Below, piece after piece: positions 22,702 to 34,683 of a DNA stretch of 64,000 bases (positions within the stretch are counted from its first letter, which is position 1; every line of letters begins with the position of its first letter). The DNA is taken from the NCBI GenBank assembly GCA_021234155.1, contig JAJEKV010000014.1, forward strand, positions 17,346,618 through 17,410,617, read 5' to 3'. The stretch is from Isoetes taiwanensis (Eukaryota > Streptophyta > Lycopodiopsida > Isoetales > Isoetaceae). A model generated the notes under the pieces. That model was not told the origin of the DNA. It saw only the letters and a program-made list of their open reading frames with translations, and ran no database searches. The translations under genes and the position numbers were made by a program.

Positions 22702-25094
22702 TTAGTGAAAATGTGATGGGTACCTTTGAGCGAGTCCAAACAAACCTAATGTTCCGCCTGTATGAAGCATCATAATATGCTCGTCACTATTGATATCGTC
22801 CAAGCATAACTGTATTGCAGTCTCACATGCTGCTAATGAATAGATAGGATCTATTAGAATCCCAGTTTGTCTTGCAAAGAGTTTGCAATCTCCAATTTCA
22901 GATGGAAATATGTTACCAAACCTGTCAAAGATATTGTAAATCAGACCACCATAGCGAACAGAATCATCTGAAGAATACATACTTGCGAACTTTTTGCCGT
23001 TGTTTCCATGTAATTGGTAATTCATGTTCCAAAACCTGCTGATGGTTGAATTGTTTCGCAAAGTCCATCAACAGCTGAGTCGCGTGTCTTCTGTACCCTT
23101 CAAGCGTATCTGCCAACATTATGCCGACAACATCCCATGGAAGCCTGTTAACATAGCTATTCAAATAAGTAAAAACAAGAAGAAAGGGACTAGTATCTTT
23201 TGCATATTTTCATATTTAGTTTAAATCAAAAAACAGTCAAGAGAATAAATATAACTCACTAAGCAGAAGGACGCAGGTGGCAGAAAGTTGTTTACTCTAA
23301 AGGGGCTCAATGTTGGAAGCTTTCTTACACACCCATTTCTTATTCTGTGCCGGCATTGAAAAGCCATTGACAAAGCATGCCTAAGAGCCGATCCTAATGA
23401 GGATAACCCATATTTATAGCATTTCTCATATTCATAACATTTGTCAGATCAATATTACAAATGGTGCTCACAAATGCAAGGTATGTCTTTAACCATCAAC
23501 AAATATAAGACTTACCCTAATAATGCAATGCCCAAAGCCAAACCGATAGCAGTTGTTCCAGTCCCACAATCCACCACAATCCTTAATTTTGTACTGCTGC
23601 AAAATATTGGCATCTCTGACAAAAAGAAAACAAGCCGAATCAAGCCTGTAACAAGCAAACATAAGATCAATTATGATGGGATCATTGACCTTGAAAAACA
23701 TCTGAAAATTGAGATTTTATAGAAGGGTGAAGCTATGTGTTTTCATGAGTTTCAGTCGAAAAGTTCATGGCCCCGTGGAAACTCGTTACAACTAGGATCA
23801 TAACCTGCTTCTGCTGAAAGGCATTTTAATCTAATCCAACATCTTCCTCAGCATCCCTTCTCCTCTATAAATGCATTATCTCCTCCAGGCCTCCGACAAC
23901 CATCTCCCATGTAAAATGAAGAGTGCAAGAAAAAGTCAGATATTGCAGATAGTTAGCACACCTATTAATTAGTTGATAATGAGCTTCAAATGGCACTATG
24001 ATACTGGCAAAGGAGAATGCTTGTGTGTGTGACAACTTTATATGGATCCATACAAGAGGATATGGCTCTGTGATTATATAATTGACTCGTTACAACCTGT
24101 CCTGTCTGGATAACCATACAAAAGAAAAAACAACCAAGACATGGAAAAACATCGAGGCCAAGGAGCGCAGACCTAACAATGCCAAGGCATCACCAGCTCC
24201 TTCTTTTATGACTGCTACTCTTTTCTTCATGGTACAAACAGAATCTTCGTTGTCCTTTACATCCTTACTTTGGTATGTCTTATCGCCAACAAAAAAGCCT
24301 TCAGAAAGAGCCATCTCACTCTCCCCATCATCAAGCCACAGCACAGATCCACACTGTCCAGCAACACTGGCAGCATGCGTTTTCAAAATGGATGTCCGAT
24401 TTGCATACTCTGAACGAGGAATGTAAATTACATGGCCATACATCTCAGAGATGAGATTGTATCCAGTTGGCACCAACAATTGCTCCCCTCGCAAGAGCAA
24501 GTGAGATTTAATTCCATGTTCTGCACATGCAACAGCTAGCCAGACAAGAAAGAAAAGTGAGAACTTGTAAGAGTAGAATTATTATAGGACTTGTTTAGTA
24601 TGTACCTATAGCAGCAGCATGAGCACTTTGGCAGCCTCCACAGGTAACCTACCAACATGGCAAACCAATAGGATCAAACACTTAATTAAAGATGCTGATA
24701 TCAAGCAATTGATTAGGAACATAGTAGATAAATCACTGAAAATCCATTGTCTTTTTATTAGTATTCTTACCAGATCTGTCACCTTATGAGCCTTTAAAAA
24801 TGGAACCAATGCATCCAATTTCCGCATTTTATTCCCACCTATAAGAGGATGCAATAAATCATCCCTGATGACAGAAAACACCCCTTTATTACATTTTTCC
24901 ACATTGTCAAGGCCAGCACTCAGCTGGCTGTGATCTCCCAGACCAAAATACAGCTTATCAAAGGTCATGCCTATGCTATCAGAATTGCCAGCTATAGGAT
25001 CTTTGAAGGATACAGTAATCAATTGTACTTTGGTATCAACAACAGGAAGAAGCCATTCCCTCTCCAGAAGCACTGTATGTTTTCCATCTTTCAT
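22702..25094 (-). CDS. D-cysteine desulfhydrase 2-like PLP-dependent enzyme
   Basis: A PLP fold-type II enzyme of the D-cysteine desulfhydrase / ACC deaminase family. Its role would be breaking D-cysteine to pyruvate, H2S and ammonia, in plants usually in mitochondria. Six exons join in phase, all with GT...AG borders: 25,094-24,771; 24,648-24,606; 24,535-24,173; 23,615-23,516; 23,144-22,983; 22,921-22,702. Together they give 403 residues. Landmarks: VIRDDLLHPLIGGNKMRKLD (with the PLP lysine of GNKxRKL), TCGGCQSAHAAAIAVACAE, LLRGEQLLVPTGYNL, EGAGDALALL, VVDCGTGTTAIGLALG, LPWDVVGIMLADTL and MLHTGGTLGLFGLAQRY. Length and order match plant DCD2 (about 430 aa). The missing N-terminus suggests one more upstream exon carrying a transit peptide. 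No stop or frameshift was seen, so it looks functional. Substrate is inferred from family only. Confidence 0.88.
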
Positions 25095-28088
25095 GTATTT
25101 CTGCAGGAAAAGATGGCAACTTTAACATAAAAATTCAGCAGAGCTAAATGGTGCCATGAAAGAGATGAACTGATGGCAAGTCCATGACTCAGCATAAGTA
25201 GAATGCTACCTTCGATTCCCTGCACGTTTAGACTGAACATACCAATATTCCCGAAATTCATATGGGCTACCGAAGAGTATATCATCATGAATTTATGAAG
25301 AGTTTTGCAACAAAGCATCAGAAGTTACAAGAGACATAAAAACAAAATATCAACATTTCATGAATGTCGCTGAAGCCTTTTATTACAAAGTATTTTAAAC
25401 CTAGATAGAGCAATAGATCCATCCAGTTCCACGTGACAGATACCCCCTACTCTCAACTCAACTAACTGGATATCTTTCACTTTCAAGATTTTCAAGTTAC
25501 TGCGTGCGTAGTGACAGGAAAGAAGGGATAAAAGCTCCACTTGATCTATGAAGTGAAACAATAACAACTTCTGAACTAAGCCAAGATTGAAACCTCCTTT
25601 TATACCTGAAAATGACAACGAGAAGAATGAAAATTTCGGGGAGATGAAGGGCATCCAAGTGCTCTGCATACTATCGGCATAGTTGAATCATTTAAGTATG
25701 ACTGTCAACTCATAGATGTACGTTGAAGCTCTTCTGTTATGCAAATCTATTTTAGAATGCTTTTGTTTCTCTGTTGAGTCATCCATTCAGATTTCTGTGT
25801 TCTTATTCCTCTCTCAATGCCCTGATATGTTTTCTTCGTCTTTCTCTCGAATGGCCAAGTGATGGCTTTGCCCCAAGGGCTAAACCCTAGGGCTTTTCAC
25901 CATGTTGCCCTCGGCTTTCGAGTTATGGGTGGGAGCTGCGTACGTTCGTGGAACCTATTCAAATAAGACTAGGTGTCTTATTTTACGGCGGGGGAAATCC
26001 CCCGGAATAAAATAAGACTCCATTTGGTATCCAAACCTATTCCGAACCTAAATAAGAAATGTCTTATTTTTGTAGTGGAAAAACGATTTACTTTTAAGAC
26101 AATAGGTGGCCAAACATCATTGGATAAAATATGTGACTTTTAGAGATAAGACTACCATTAGGAGGATAGGATGGGCAACGGCCTTAAACCTTTTATCATC
26201 CTTTCAGACCTAATGGTTGTTGTGCTGCCTTGCCACTTCTCGCCTTTGCATAGATATTTTATGCTTTGGCTCGGTTGAGCTTTTGAAGGTTCCTACTTGC
26301 TGCGCCCCTATTGATCCCATTCGAAGGATTGCTGGAGATTGTTCTTGGGGTTGCTACACAGGCTTGTCTATACTATTGTTTTGTTCTTTCTAGCTAGCCT
26401 CTGGATGTTTTGGACAATTTGATTTTTACATCTTAGTTCATGCGTGATTATAGCTCTTCTGCTTGAATCCTATCGTTGCAATATTGCTCTAGCTTCGGAA
26501 CATCTCCTTTTGTACAATGAGCCCCAAGATCCCCCTTCTCTTTTCTAGTCAATCTACTGATGAAGGAAAATGATCTGTTTTTATAGTGCTTTTTAATGCA
26601 TCTTATGAATATTCAATCTCTAATGCAGTCTCCTCTCCATCCATGAGGGCATCTGCTTGTGCGTAGCACCTTGTTTGGGTTGTCCGAAGGGCAAACTCTT
26701 GGGAGGTAGGTTGATATGGTTGATATGAATCTGCACCCTTGGGAGGTGGGTTGATGGAATATGTTGTTGTCAATTCAACGGGCGAGTGGCGTGAGCAATG
26801 GCTTTATTTGCTGTCAATTCGCGTGAGGGCGTGTTACGACGCCCTTCGACCCTTGATGCGCACTATTGCATCAGAGACATTGAAGTGAAAAAGATAAATC
26901 TCAAGTAGGCCAGATTTGAGTGGTATTACATATTGGGAGTTAGATTACTGGTCTAGACCCATTGTCGATGAAAGGGGCAAACATGTTTGGGAGCTAATTC
27001 ATCAGAGACACCGAAGTGAAAAGGATATATCTAGTTTTCCAAAAGCCAAAGTAAGTACCAGATTTGAGTGGTATTATAGAAAGGGAGTTGGATTTCTGAT
27101 CTAGACCTATTGTTGATAAAAGGGCAAACGGATTTAAGAACAGTTGATTTGTAACAGCAAGCGACAGCTGGAGTTCAGTCGCTACTTTCCAAATAATATC
27201 ATTAACAATATTACGCTTAAGGCTGCTTTGGAAGAGCATGAATTCCTTGGGCCTTCCAAGGCCCCAAAAAAAAAAAAACCCCCAATCCAGCTTGTACTTT
27301 TAGAAGTGAGAATTCATTAGATTTTTACTTTACTACCACATAACATTAGGGCTCACATTGATGATCTGCATTACAATAACAATTGATTTAAGTATATATA
27401 ATGATGACCTAGTTCACAAGCATGTATACAAATGTTCAAACTCGTAGAATTGTCATCTCATGTTTTAAACATAGGGTTGAAAATAAAGATGCCAAATTCC
27501 ATCTCATTTTAAAAGAACCATTTCTCTGCAAGCCAACTATAACCAAGCTAGTTCCTGCACTGATGAAAACACAAGATGGTGGCCCTCAGCATGAAAACTT
27601 GAAAAGTCTTTTCTCAGTTTCTTGTTATCCTTGGGTAATTACAGTATAGGATATTTCTAGAAAGAAAAGACTTTGAGCACTTTCATTCCCCTTCACAACT
27701 TTTTTAATACAATAGATGGAATAGATGATGACTATGAACAATCTATCATTTCATTTGATTAGAAATTTGAATCATAACTTAAAATGAGGTTCAAAGATCA
27801 GGTATATAGATTCATATACTCATGACCCTTTCTGTTAACAATTGCCTAGTCAGCAGGCTCATACAGAGGCTTCAATTGATTGAAATCATTTTCTATGTAG
27901 ATAAGTGACTTTTGCATTGTCCATCTAATGTATGACAAAAACTGCAAATTAGAAATTATCTCGAAGGCACATAAGGAGCTTCATATTTGGCCGGTACCAA
28001 CCAAAAAGTGTATCTTGCGTATACTTGTTGCTTGAAACATTTATATTTGCAAATTAAGTAATGTACAACAATGAAATGCTGCACACAG
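25095..28088. other. Intergenic DNA between desulfhydrase gene and gypsy element
   Basis: No recognised gene. It may hold the promoter and first exon of the minus-strand desulfhydrase. It contains a hairpin at 25,975-26,018 (arms GTCTTATTTTA...GGGGG and CCCCC...TAAAATAAGAC). The surrounding AATAAGAC motifs suggest a decayed MITE. A tandem duplication of about 130 bp lies at 26,872-26,983 and 27,003-27,130 (shared CAGATTTGAGTGGTATTA and TCTAGACC-ATTG-TGA). Confidence 0.45.
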
Positions 28089-29112
28089 TAAACCCGTAAA
28101 TTAAGGCTAAGATTTGGAAATCATTTGAAAATTGAACTATATACAGGGGATTCGACTGAGACACTTTTTGAAGGCCCAGACGCATCAAACATCGACAGTG
28201 ATACATGCTGAGCATGATCTGAAGAAGTTCTTGAAGTACCTGAGCATTCCACAGTCTGATTTGCAAAAATTAGACTGATTATTTTATCCTGATATTATTA
28301 CATGACCATGTGATATCCTCTGATGATTGATTTATCTTCTTATGACTTATATTCACTTTGTATTTTCTTCATATCAATGAAAATTGCCTGCCAAGTATTA
28401 AAAAACCTGTATGTCATGATTTCTAGCATTTTTGCCATTCAAAATATTTTACAGTGAAAAATCCTGCACTCCATACTTGCATTTGACAAGTTGCCTTTCA
28501 TTCTTGCATATATTTGCACCTGTGTGCACAAAAAGTTCGAAAACATCCCCCTCAAGGCTCAAGTTACAAATTTTCATATTCTGTCTGACATGATTCTTGA
28601 CTGTCATTTACAAATCAGTACCAAAAAAATACTTTTGGTGATCCAAAAAAGGATTTGATTGTTTGCCTCATATCCCTAGTACATGTGTATCACCTTAGCT
28701 TTGGAATTTCTCAAGAAATCCATTTGCAACTCGAGTTCTATAATTCTGAGATCTGTCGGCGGTCTTGACTCACATTGACCAAAAATTGACCCGACTTTGA
28801 ACCCGAATATCTCACAGATTTGAGCCCAGACTTGGTCAAGGTTTTTACCATTGCATCCCCACAACTTTTCTGTACCAGTCACAATCATCTGACTCCAGAA
28901 ATCAATCCATCTCTACCAGCTACATCGATTTGAGTGAAGGTCCCATATTTCTGAATTGGGAAAGGTATGAACATTTGATATTTGAGCTGTTTCTCGAAAA
29001 TTTCTTGTACAGATTGATCACCTTAAGTGATCTGGAGGTTGTAACCCCAACTTGAACATAGTTTCAAGTTGGCTTCTTGTGTTTGACTCTTGAGCCAGGT
29101 TGAGGGTCAACA
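28089..29112 (+). repeat. 5' LTR of gypsy element
   Basis: 1,024 bp, about 98% identical to 34,684-35,707 (I counted roughly 22 substitutions and two 1-bp indels by eye). It ends ...GGGTCAACA as expected for an LTR but starts TAAACCCG instead of TG, so the outer edge may be truncated or non-canonical. Confidence 0.88.
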
Positions 29113-29156
29113 TTTTTGGAGGTTCTACCGAGATTTTCCTGGAACTCGAGAACTCA

Positions 29157-29851
29157 TGGCTCCAAAACAAAAGTTTCCAGCTGAACAAGAACCACAGGAG
29201 GATGTTGAAGCATCTGAACACATAAGAGAGAGGCCCTTGCCTTCTACTTTCTCAACAAGTCTGCTCCACAGCATGCCATATCAGTTTGAATTAAATGTTC
29301 CTACTCCTTTGCCTATGTTTGATTCTAGTATGAATGCTAATACTTTCTTGAAAACATTTGAAGATTATTACAGGGACTATGGTTTCAAAAAAGGCTGCAA
29401 ACTATCAGAATTCGAGAAATGTTTCAAGGAAGAAAGTGAGGCTGGAGCTTGGCTTACTTATGAAAAGATAATGGGAACCACCTCATGGGATGACCTAGTC
29501 ACAAGGTTTTTGGATCAATTTGGTAAGCTTGTTGCTCTTAAAGATCTTGTTAATGAATTGCAGAGCTTCTCTATCTATGCAGGTGAAAGTGTGAGTCAAT
29601 ATAAAGAGAGATTCAGTGCTTTCATGAACAGATGCCAAAAGTGCCAAGTCACTACTCCTGAGGAAGCTGATTCTCAAATTTTGGAAGTCAAAGCAGGCCT
29701 CTCCAAAGTCACTGAGGCTCTGGCTAAGGTAACTAAACAACTTGTTGAGCTTAAAACTTCGAGAGTAAGTAGGACATACCCAGAATGCATTCATTGCAAT
29801 AGGAATACACATCCTGCTGATTTGTTATTGGCAGGTGTGCCCAAAATGTAA
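29157..29851 (+). CDS. Gag-like polyprotein of gypsy element
   Basis: Capsid-type gag, starting at ATG (MAPKQKFPAEQEPQEDVE) 45 bp after the LTR. The core has the retrotransposon-gag pattern: FLKTFEDYYRDYGFKKGC, AGAWLTYEKIMGTTSWDDLV, RFLDQFGKLVALKDLVNELQ and GESVSQYKERFSAFMNR. The end reads YPECIHCNRNTHPADL, which should run into the zinc knuckle, but a 1-base shift near 29,830 ends the frame at VPKM. So gag is nearly complete but detached from its nucleocapsid part. Confidence 0.8.
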
Positions 29852-30080
29852 TAGGAAAGGTCATTTTGGTAAAGAATGTCCTGTTTGTTCTTTTTGCAAA
29901 GAGATTGATCATACTGATGTTAGATGTGTGGTTAAGGAGTACTTTGCAAAACAGGAAAAGGAAAAGAAACCAGAACCAACTCGTGTGAGATTTGCCGAGC
30001 CAAGTACATCTATAAGGTTTTGCAGGCTACAGATGCTCCCAAAGCTGAAGAAATCATGGTGGTACAAACAAGAAGTATGA
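29835..30080 (+). pseudogene. Gag zinc-knuckle segment (frameshifted)
   Basis: CPKCNRKGHFGKECPVC is a CX2CX4HX4C RNA-binding zinc knuckle, followed by a second Cys/His cluster CSFCKEIDHTDVRC. It lies in a different frame from both gag and pol. A second shift near 30,010 returns to the pol frame. Confidence 0.75.
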
Positions 30081-32143
30081 ATGAGACGAACAAACATGCT
30101 GAGTCAAGTAGACCTACACATGTGGTTCCAAGGAATCCTTTACTACCAAAACCTGTTGTAGAGGTATCTTCACAAGAATTGGCTCCACCACCTCATCATA
30201 AGTATGGTAAAAAAGATCAAGATCTTGATGAATTGGACATTTTACTTAAAAACTCCAAGGTAAGTATAGATTTGTTCACTTTGTTAAAAATAGCGCCTAA
30301 ATATAGGAAGAAATTGTTGCAACAGAATGTTGAAAGTGAGGTTATGGCTTGTGTGAACTTTACTGATGCTACTAATCTTGTTTTGGCTCAAAATGAAGAG
30401 GACCTTGGAGCTTTCATGTGCTCAGCAACCTTGGGAGGCTTTGCGTTCTCCAATGTACTGCTGGATGGTGGATCTCCTTTAAATATCATGCCCTACCACA
30501 TCATGAAGAAGTGTGGATTGGAGATAGACAAAAAGGCCTCTGTTTTGTTAAAATCTTTCTCTAATGCAAAAATAGCTCATGTGGGAATGGTTACTAAAGT
30601 TCCTATTAACACAGAAGGAATTGTTGTGGCTGCTAACTTTATTGTGGTTGCCTTTGAGGATATAGGGGATGATGTAGACATTTATGACCTTTTGTTAGGA
30701 AGAAGATGGATGTCCACTGTGGATGCCAGACCAGTTTGGTCTCAAGGAAGATGCACCATTTCCAATGACTCTCAAGTTGCCACTATTTACAATCAAGATG
30801 GCTCTTATGGTTCTAAAGAAGAAGTGCACTTCATCAAAGAGTTACTTATAGAAGAACCTTTGGGTTTTTACAATTTGGGAGCTGCCAAGCCAACAAAATG
30901 TGAGCTTATCCCCCTTGTTATGGAATGTACAACATCTACACCAGGTAAGGAAGGTTTTCTATGGTTTGATGGTGGAATCTCTAAAAAATTGAATATTGCA
31001 TCATCTGCTGCTGTGCTTAAAGATCAGTCTAACAAACTTTTGGCCAAAGTAGGAAGAATTTATCCACAAATCACCTCCAATGCTGCAGAATACAAGGCTT
31101 TGATTGTAGGGCTCCAGGAAGCAAAAGCTATGGAAATTTATAACATACATATGTTTGGAGACTCCCAACTAGTTTGTAGGCAAGTATCTGTGAATGCTAA
31201 TATGGAGATTCTTAGGGATCAAGTGCTGGGGTTGCTTGCAAGCTTTGCCTCATGGGAGATTTCACATATCCCTAGAGAACAAAATTGGGAAGCTGATGCC
31301 TTATGCAGAGAAACCCTCATGTCAGACCTATCTGAAGGAGCAGTCTTAGAGGAAGACCTTGATGATGATGAAGTTAAAATGCTTTGTCCTATCCTGACCA
31401 TTAATGCATCAAAAGAAAAAGACACCAGGGAAATTACTATTACAAAAAATGGCAAACAAAGAACCCTGTTTGTTGGGGACGTGTTTGACACACAAAAAGA
31501 AGAGGATATACAGATGTTTTTTGCAGAAAGGGGAGATGTATTTGCATGGGATTACTCTGAGCTCATTGGGATCAAGAAAGAGGTATGTCAATTTGAAATT
31601 AAGATAAAAGAAGGTTGTAAGCCCGTGCTCCAAAAATTGAGAAGGATCAATGCTTCACTTATGGGGCTAATTAAGGAAGAATTACATAAAATGCTAGATG
31701 CAGGTGTCATAGTGGAAATCATCAACCCTGAATGGGTGTCATGCATAGTACCAGTGGAGAAGAAGAATGGAGCTTTGAGGATCTGCATAGACTATAGGGA
31801 TCTCAATAAAGCTACCATTAAAGACTATCCTCTACCCTTTTTAGAAGAAATTTTATATGCTGTGGCAGAAAAAGAGATGTACTCATTTTTGGATGGGTTT
31901 TCAAGTTTCAACCAGATTAGCATCAAAGAGGATGATCAGCCAAAGATTTCTTTCATCACCCCTTGGGGTACTTATGCCATGAGGAAAATGCCTTTTGGCC
32001 TGATGAATGCACCAGCCACTTTTCAAAGAGCTATGGATATTATCTTCAGTGCCATGCCAGCTAAAGAGTTCAGGATATTCTTGGATGATAAATCCCAAGA
32101 AGTGTATTTTCTTTGCCTCCAAAGGACAGCTGTTGGGGCATGA
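30020..32143 (+). pseudogene. Pol N-terminal part: protease, upstream RNase H, reverse transcriptase
   Basis: A 707-codon open frame. Residues 125-245: aspartic protease with FSNVLLDGGSPLNIM (Asp149) and LLLGRRWM. Residues 310-432: a complete RNase H with all four acidic positions, FLWFDGG (D317), NAAEYKALIVGL (E357), MFGDSQLVCRQ (D381) and NWEADAL (D426). This RVT_3/archaeal-like RNase H lies before the RT. Residues 535-690: RT with GALRICIDYRDLNKATIKDY, PFGLMNAPATFQRAMD and the catalytic box FLDD (687-690). Directly after FLDD about 30 residues of palm/thumb are missing and the frame shifts, so NPKKCIFFASKGQLLGHEV follows in another frame. The RT therefore cannot be active. Confidence 0.85.
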
Positions 32144-32798
32144 AGTTTCTACTCAAGGAATTCAGGTAGCTCAAGACAAAGTTGAGGCACTCAAAAGGTT
32201 GACACCACCCAAAACTCTTAAACAGGTCAAAAGTTTCATGGGAATGACTAGTTTTCTTAGAATGTATGTTCCCAATTTTGCTCATATCATTAGTCCTATT
32301 TCTAAACTAACTAGAATAGGCAAATTTTCCAAGGCTGAGAGCAAACATATTCCTGATTTATGGACCTCAGAGTGCCAAGAAGCTTTTGACTTGCTGATTG
32401 CTTCTATATGTGAAGCCACCTTGCTCAAAACACCAAATCTGGAGAGGCCATTTGAAGTATACATCACAATTACTAAAAAAGCTATAGGATTGGCTATTAT
32501 GCGGGAGAAACATACCATAGTCTTTGCAAGCAAACAATGGTCTGCAACTGAAGAAAGATATACCCGAATGGAGAAAAGTGTTGCAGCCTTGATGTTTCTC
32601 ATTAATAGACAAGGACATTTGCTGCTCAAAAGCCAAGTGCAAGTCTTCATGAAACAAAATCCAATGGGATTACTGTTTGGTAAGGCAACTAGCAAACCCA
32701 AAATTCAAAGGTGGGCTTGTAAGTTGCAGACATTTGATATTTCTGTCAAGGAGCTACATCAGGTTAAGAATCCTAGCCTTTATTTGCCTTATATTTAG
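32095..32798 (+). pseudogene. RT thumb and gypsy-type RNase H remnant
   Basis: Begins NPKKCIFFASKGQLLGHEVS and continues with LKQVKSFMGMTSFLRMYVPN (RT connection). Then comes an RNase H-like module, RPFEVYITITKKAIGLAI, VFASKQWSATEERYTRMEK and IQRWACKLQTFDISVKEL. The first catalytic Asp is absent (YITIT), as is usual for the inactivated gypsy RNase H of dual-RNase-H Tat elements. The frame ends at a TAG at 32,796. Confidence 0.78.
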
Positions 32799-32870
32799 CC
32801 TACTTGCAAATAACATGATGAGGATCAAGTTTCCGTATAGTGGCAACATCAAGAACTTTTAGATCAAGAG

Positions 32871-33435
32871 ATGCCATCAGGCTTGACCTCGAGCCAACAA
32901 AGAAGGTTTAAGGAAAAGTGTAGACAATTCCAAATGATTAATGAAGTTTTGTGTAAAGTCAACAGGGATGGAGTGCTGCTGAGATGTGTTGATGAGGAGG
33001 AATCTGCCATGATCATTAAGGAAATGCATGAGGGAATACGTGGAGGTCATTTTGCTGGAGACACTACAGCTAAGAAGATCCTCAGGTCAGGATACTATTG
33101 GCCTACAGTCTTTAGAGATTGTTATGATGCTATAAAGACCTATCATAAGTGCCAAATATTTGGCAAAAGGATTCTCCTTCCAGCTGCATTGAATCCTATT
33201 GTTTCTCCAGGACCTTTTCAAATGTGGGGATTGGATTATATTGGTCCCATTAACCCTCCTTCTGCAGATCAACATCAACACATCATTGTGGCCACAGATT
33301 ACTTCACCAAATGGGCAGAGGCTATACCTTTGAGATAGGCCAATGCTACTACCACTGCAAAGTTTTTACATGAACATATTTGTGCTAGATTTGGTATTCC
33401 TTTCAAGATACATTCTGATAGGGGCACACCTTTTG
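32871..33435 (+). pseudogene. Integrase zinc-binding and N-terminal core
   Basis: The HHCC region reads MHEGIRGGHFAGDTTAKKIL then YDAIKTYHKCQIFGK. The first Cys of the CxxC pair is Tyr (TYHKCQ). The DDE core starts MWGLDYIGPINPP (first Asp) and VATDYFTKWAEAIPLR. A TAG at 33,336-33,338 then interrupts it. The same frame continues past the stop with FGIPFKIHSDRGTPFVNEV (second Asp) before ending at TAA near 33,453. A missing zinc ligand plus the stop make it inactive. Confidence 0.8.
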
Positions 33436-33438
33436 TAA

Positions 33439-34113
33439 ATGAAGTTATTTCTTAACTTGTTGGTCATTCTTACAGTCAAGCATACTAAGAGTTCTTCATA
33501 TTATCCTCAGGGGAATGGTCAAGCAGAAGCTACTAACAAGGTTTTGAAGGGCATTTTACAGAAAACAGTTGAGGACAACAAAAGGGACTGGCACCTCAAG
33601 TTGATAGATGTTCTTTGGGCCTATAGGGTCACCATCAAAGCAGCAACCAATCATATACCCTTCAATCTAGTTTATGGCATTGAGGCTGTGCTCCCAATCG
33701 AGTTGGAACTCCCATCCTTGAGGTTAGCCCATAAGTTGTGTTTACCCTTTGAATATGCTTTGCAAGAAAGATTGGATGCCTTGTTGCATTTAGATGAGTA
33801 CAGATTGGAATATGAGAATAACAACTTGCTGAAGAAAGCCAAAGATTTAGCTGCTTTCAAAGCTGCTCACAAAATCCAAGGCATCTTCCAGAAGGGTGAG
33901 TTAATCTTGAAGTGGAATAAATCAAGGGAAGACTCAGCAGGTAAATTTGAAAACCTTTGGGAGGGTCCCTTTGTGATTATGGAATCAGCAGGAACCAATT
34001 CTTATTGGCTGAAGAAGGTAACTTTAGGTGTACCACTGCCAAATCCTATCAACGCTATTCATTTGAAGAGGTATTGGGGCCAGCATATATGCTTGTCCTT
34101 CTTTGAGTCTTAA
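33439..34113 (+). pseudogene. Integrase C-terminal core and tail
   Basis: Another frame from about 33,470: SSSYYPQGNGQAEATNKVLK with the third catalytic residue (Glu of QAEATNK), DWHLKLIDVLWAYRVTIKAA, FNLVYGIEAVLPIELELPSL, then a C-terminal DNA-binding tail with FENLWEGPFVIMESAGTNSY and NPINAIHLKRYW. Otherwise well preserved. Confidence 0.82.
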
Positions 34114-34275
34114 AAATTGAAAAAGATGTGATTAGAAGTAGATTAGATAAGTTAGATCTTATTTTGACTTTGGCTTCTAGATTAACATTTCTTGTGAGTT
34201 CATGTTTGCAGCAAAACAAGACCATCAGGAAAACAGTACCAAACAACATCAGGACAAGAAATTCTACTAATACTC

Positions 34276-34605
34276 TATCAAGTGTCATATGCAGGAGCAC
34301 CCTTTTTTTCCATCTATATTCATCCATCTTAAAGTGGTCCTACCATCCATTCAGCCTCCTATTCTTGCTCACATACCCAAATAGCCCTCTGCATATTCAG
34401 CTTCACCATCACAGCAGAGTGGCAAAAGATTAAGGTTAACTGGTTTATATGTTTCCATGACAGGTGCACCCTTTCTCCATATACATTCATCTGTCTTAAG
34501 TGGTCCTGCCATTCATTCAAGCCTCTTATCCTTGTTTTCATTCCCAAAAAGCACTCTGCACTTCAGCTTCACCATCATAGCAGAGTTGCATTTCTTAAAG
34601 ATCAA
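34276..34605 (+). repeat. Tandem duplication of about 165 bp between integrase and 3' LTR
   Basis: Copies at about 34,291-34,436 and 34,461-34,605. Shared landmarks: GGTGCACCCTTT or GGAGCACCCTTT, ATTCATC-ATCTTAA, GTGGTCCT-CCAT-CATTCA, CTCTGCA and TTCAGCTTCACCATCA-AGCAGAGT. It lies in the untranslated part of the retroelement. Confidence 0.7.
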
Positions 34606-34683
34606 GGAAAGATATGCATTTTCTTGTTTTGGCGAATCTACTACATACTCTACTTCAATTGTACTCTACTTTACTCAATCGAA

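Noticed and set aside
28062-28088. TGTAC about 27 bp before each LTR homology as the true TG start of the LTRs
   Set aside because: The intervening 24-27 bp do not match between the two sides and give no target duplication.
28054-28266. Open frames repeated in both LTRs (also near 28,676, 34,655 and 35,271)
   Set aside because: They run against the element's coding strand, are mere copies of one another and have no protein-like features.
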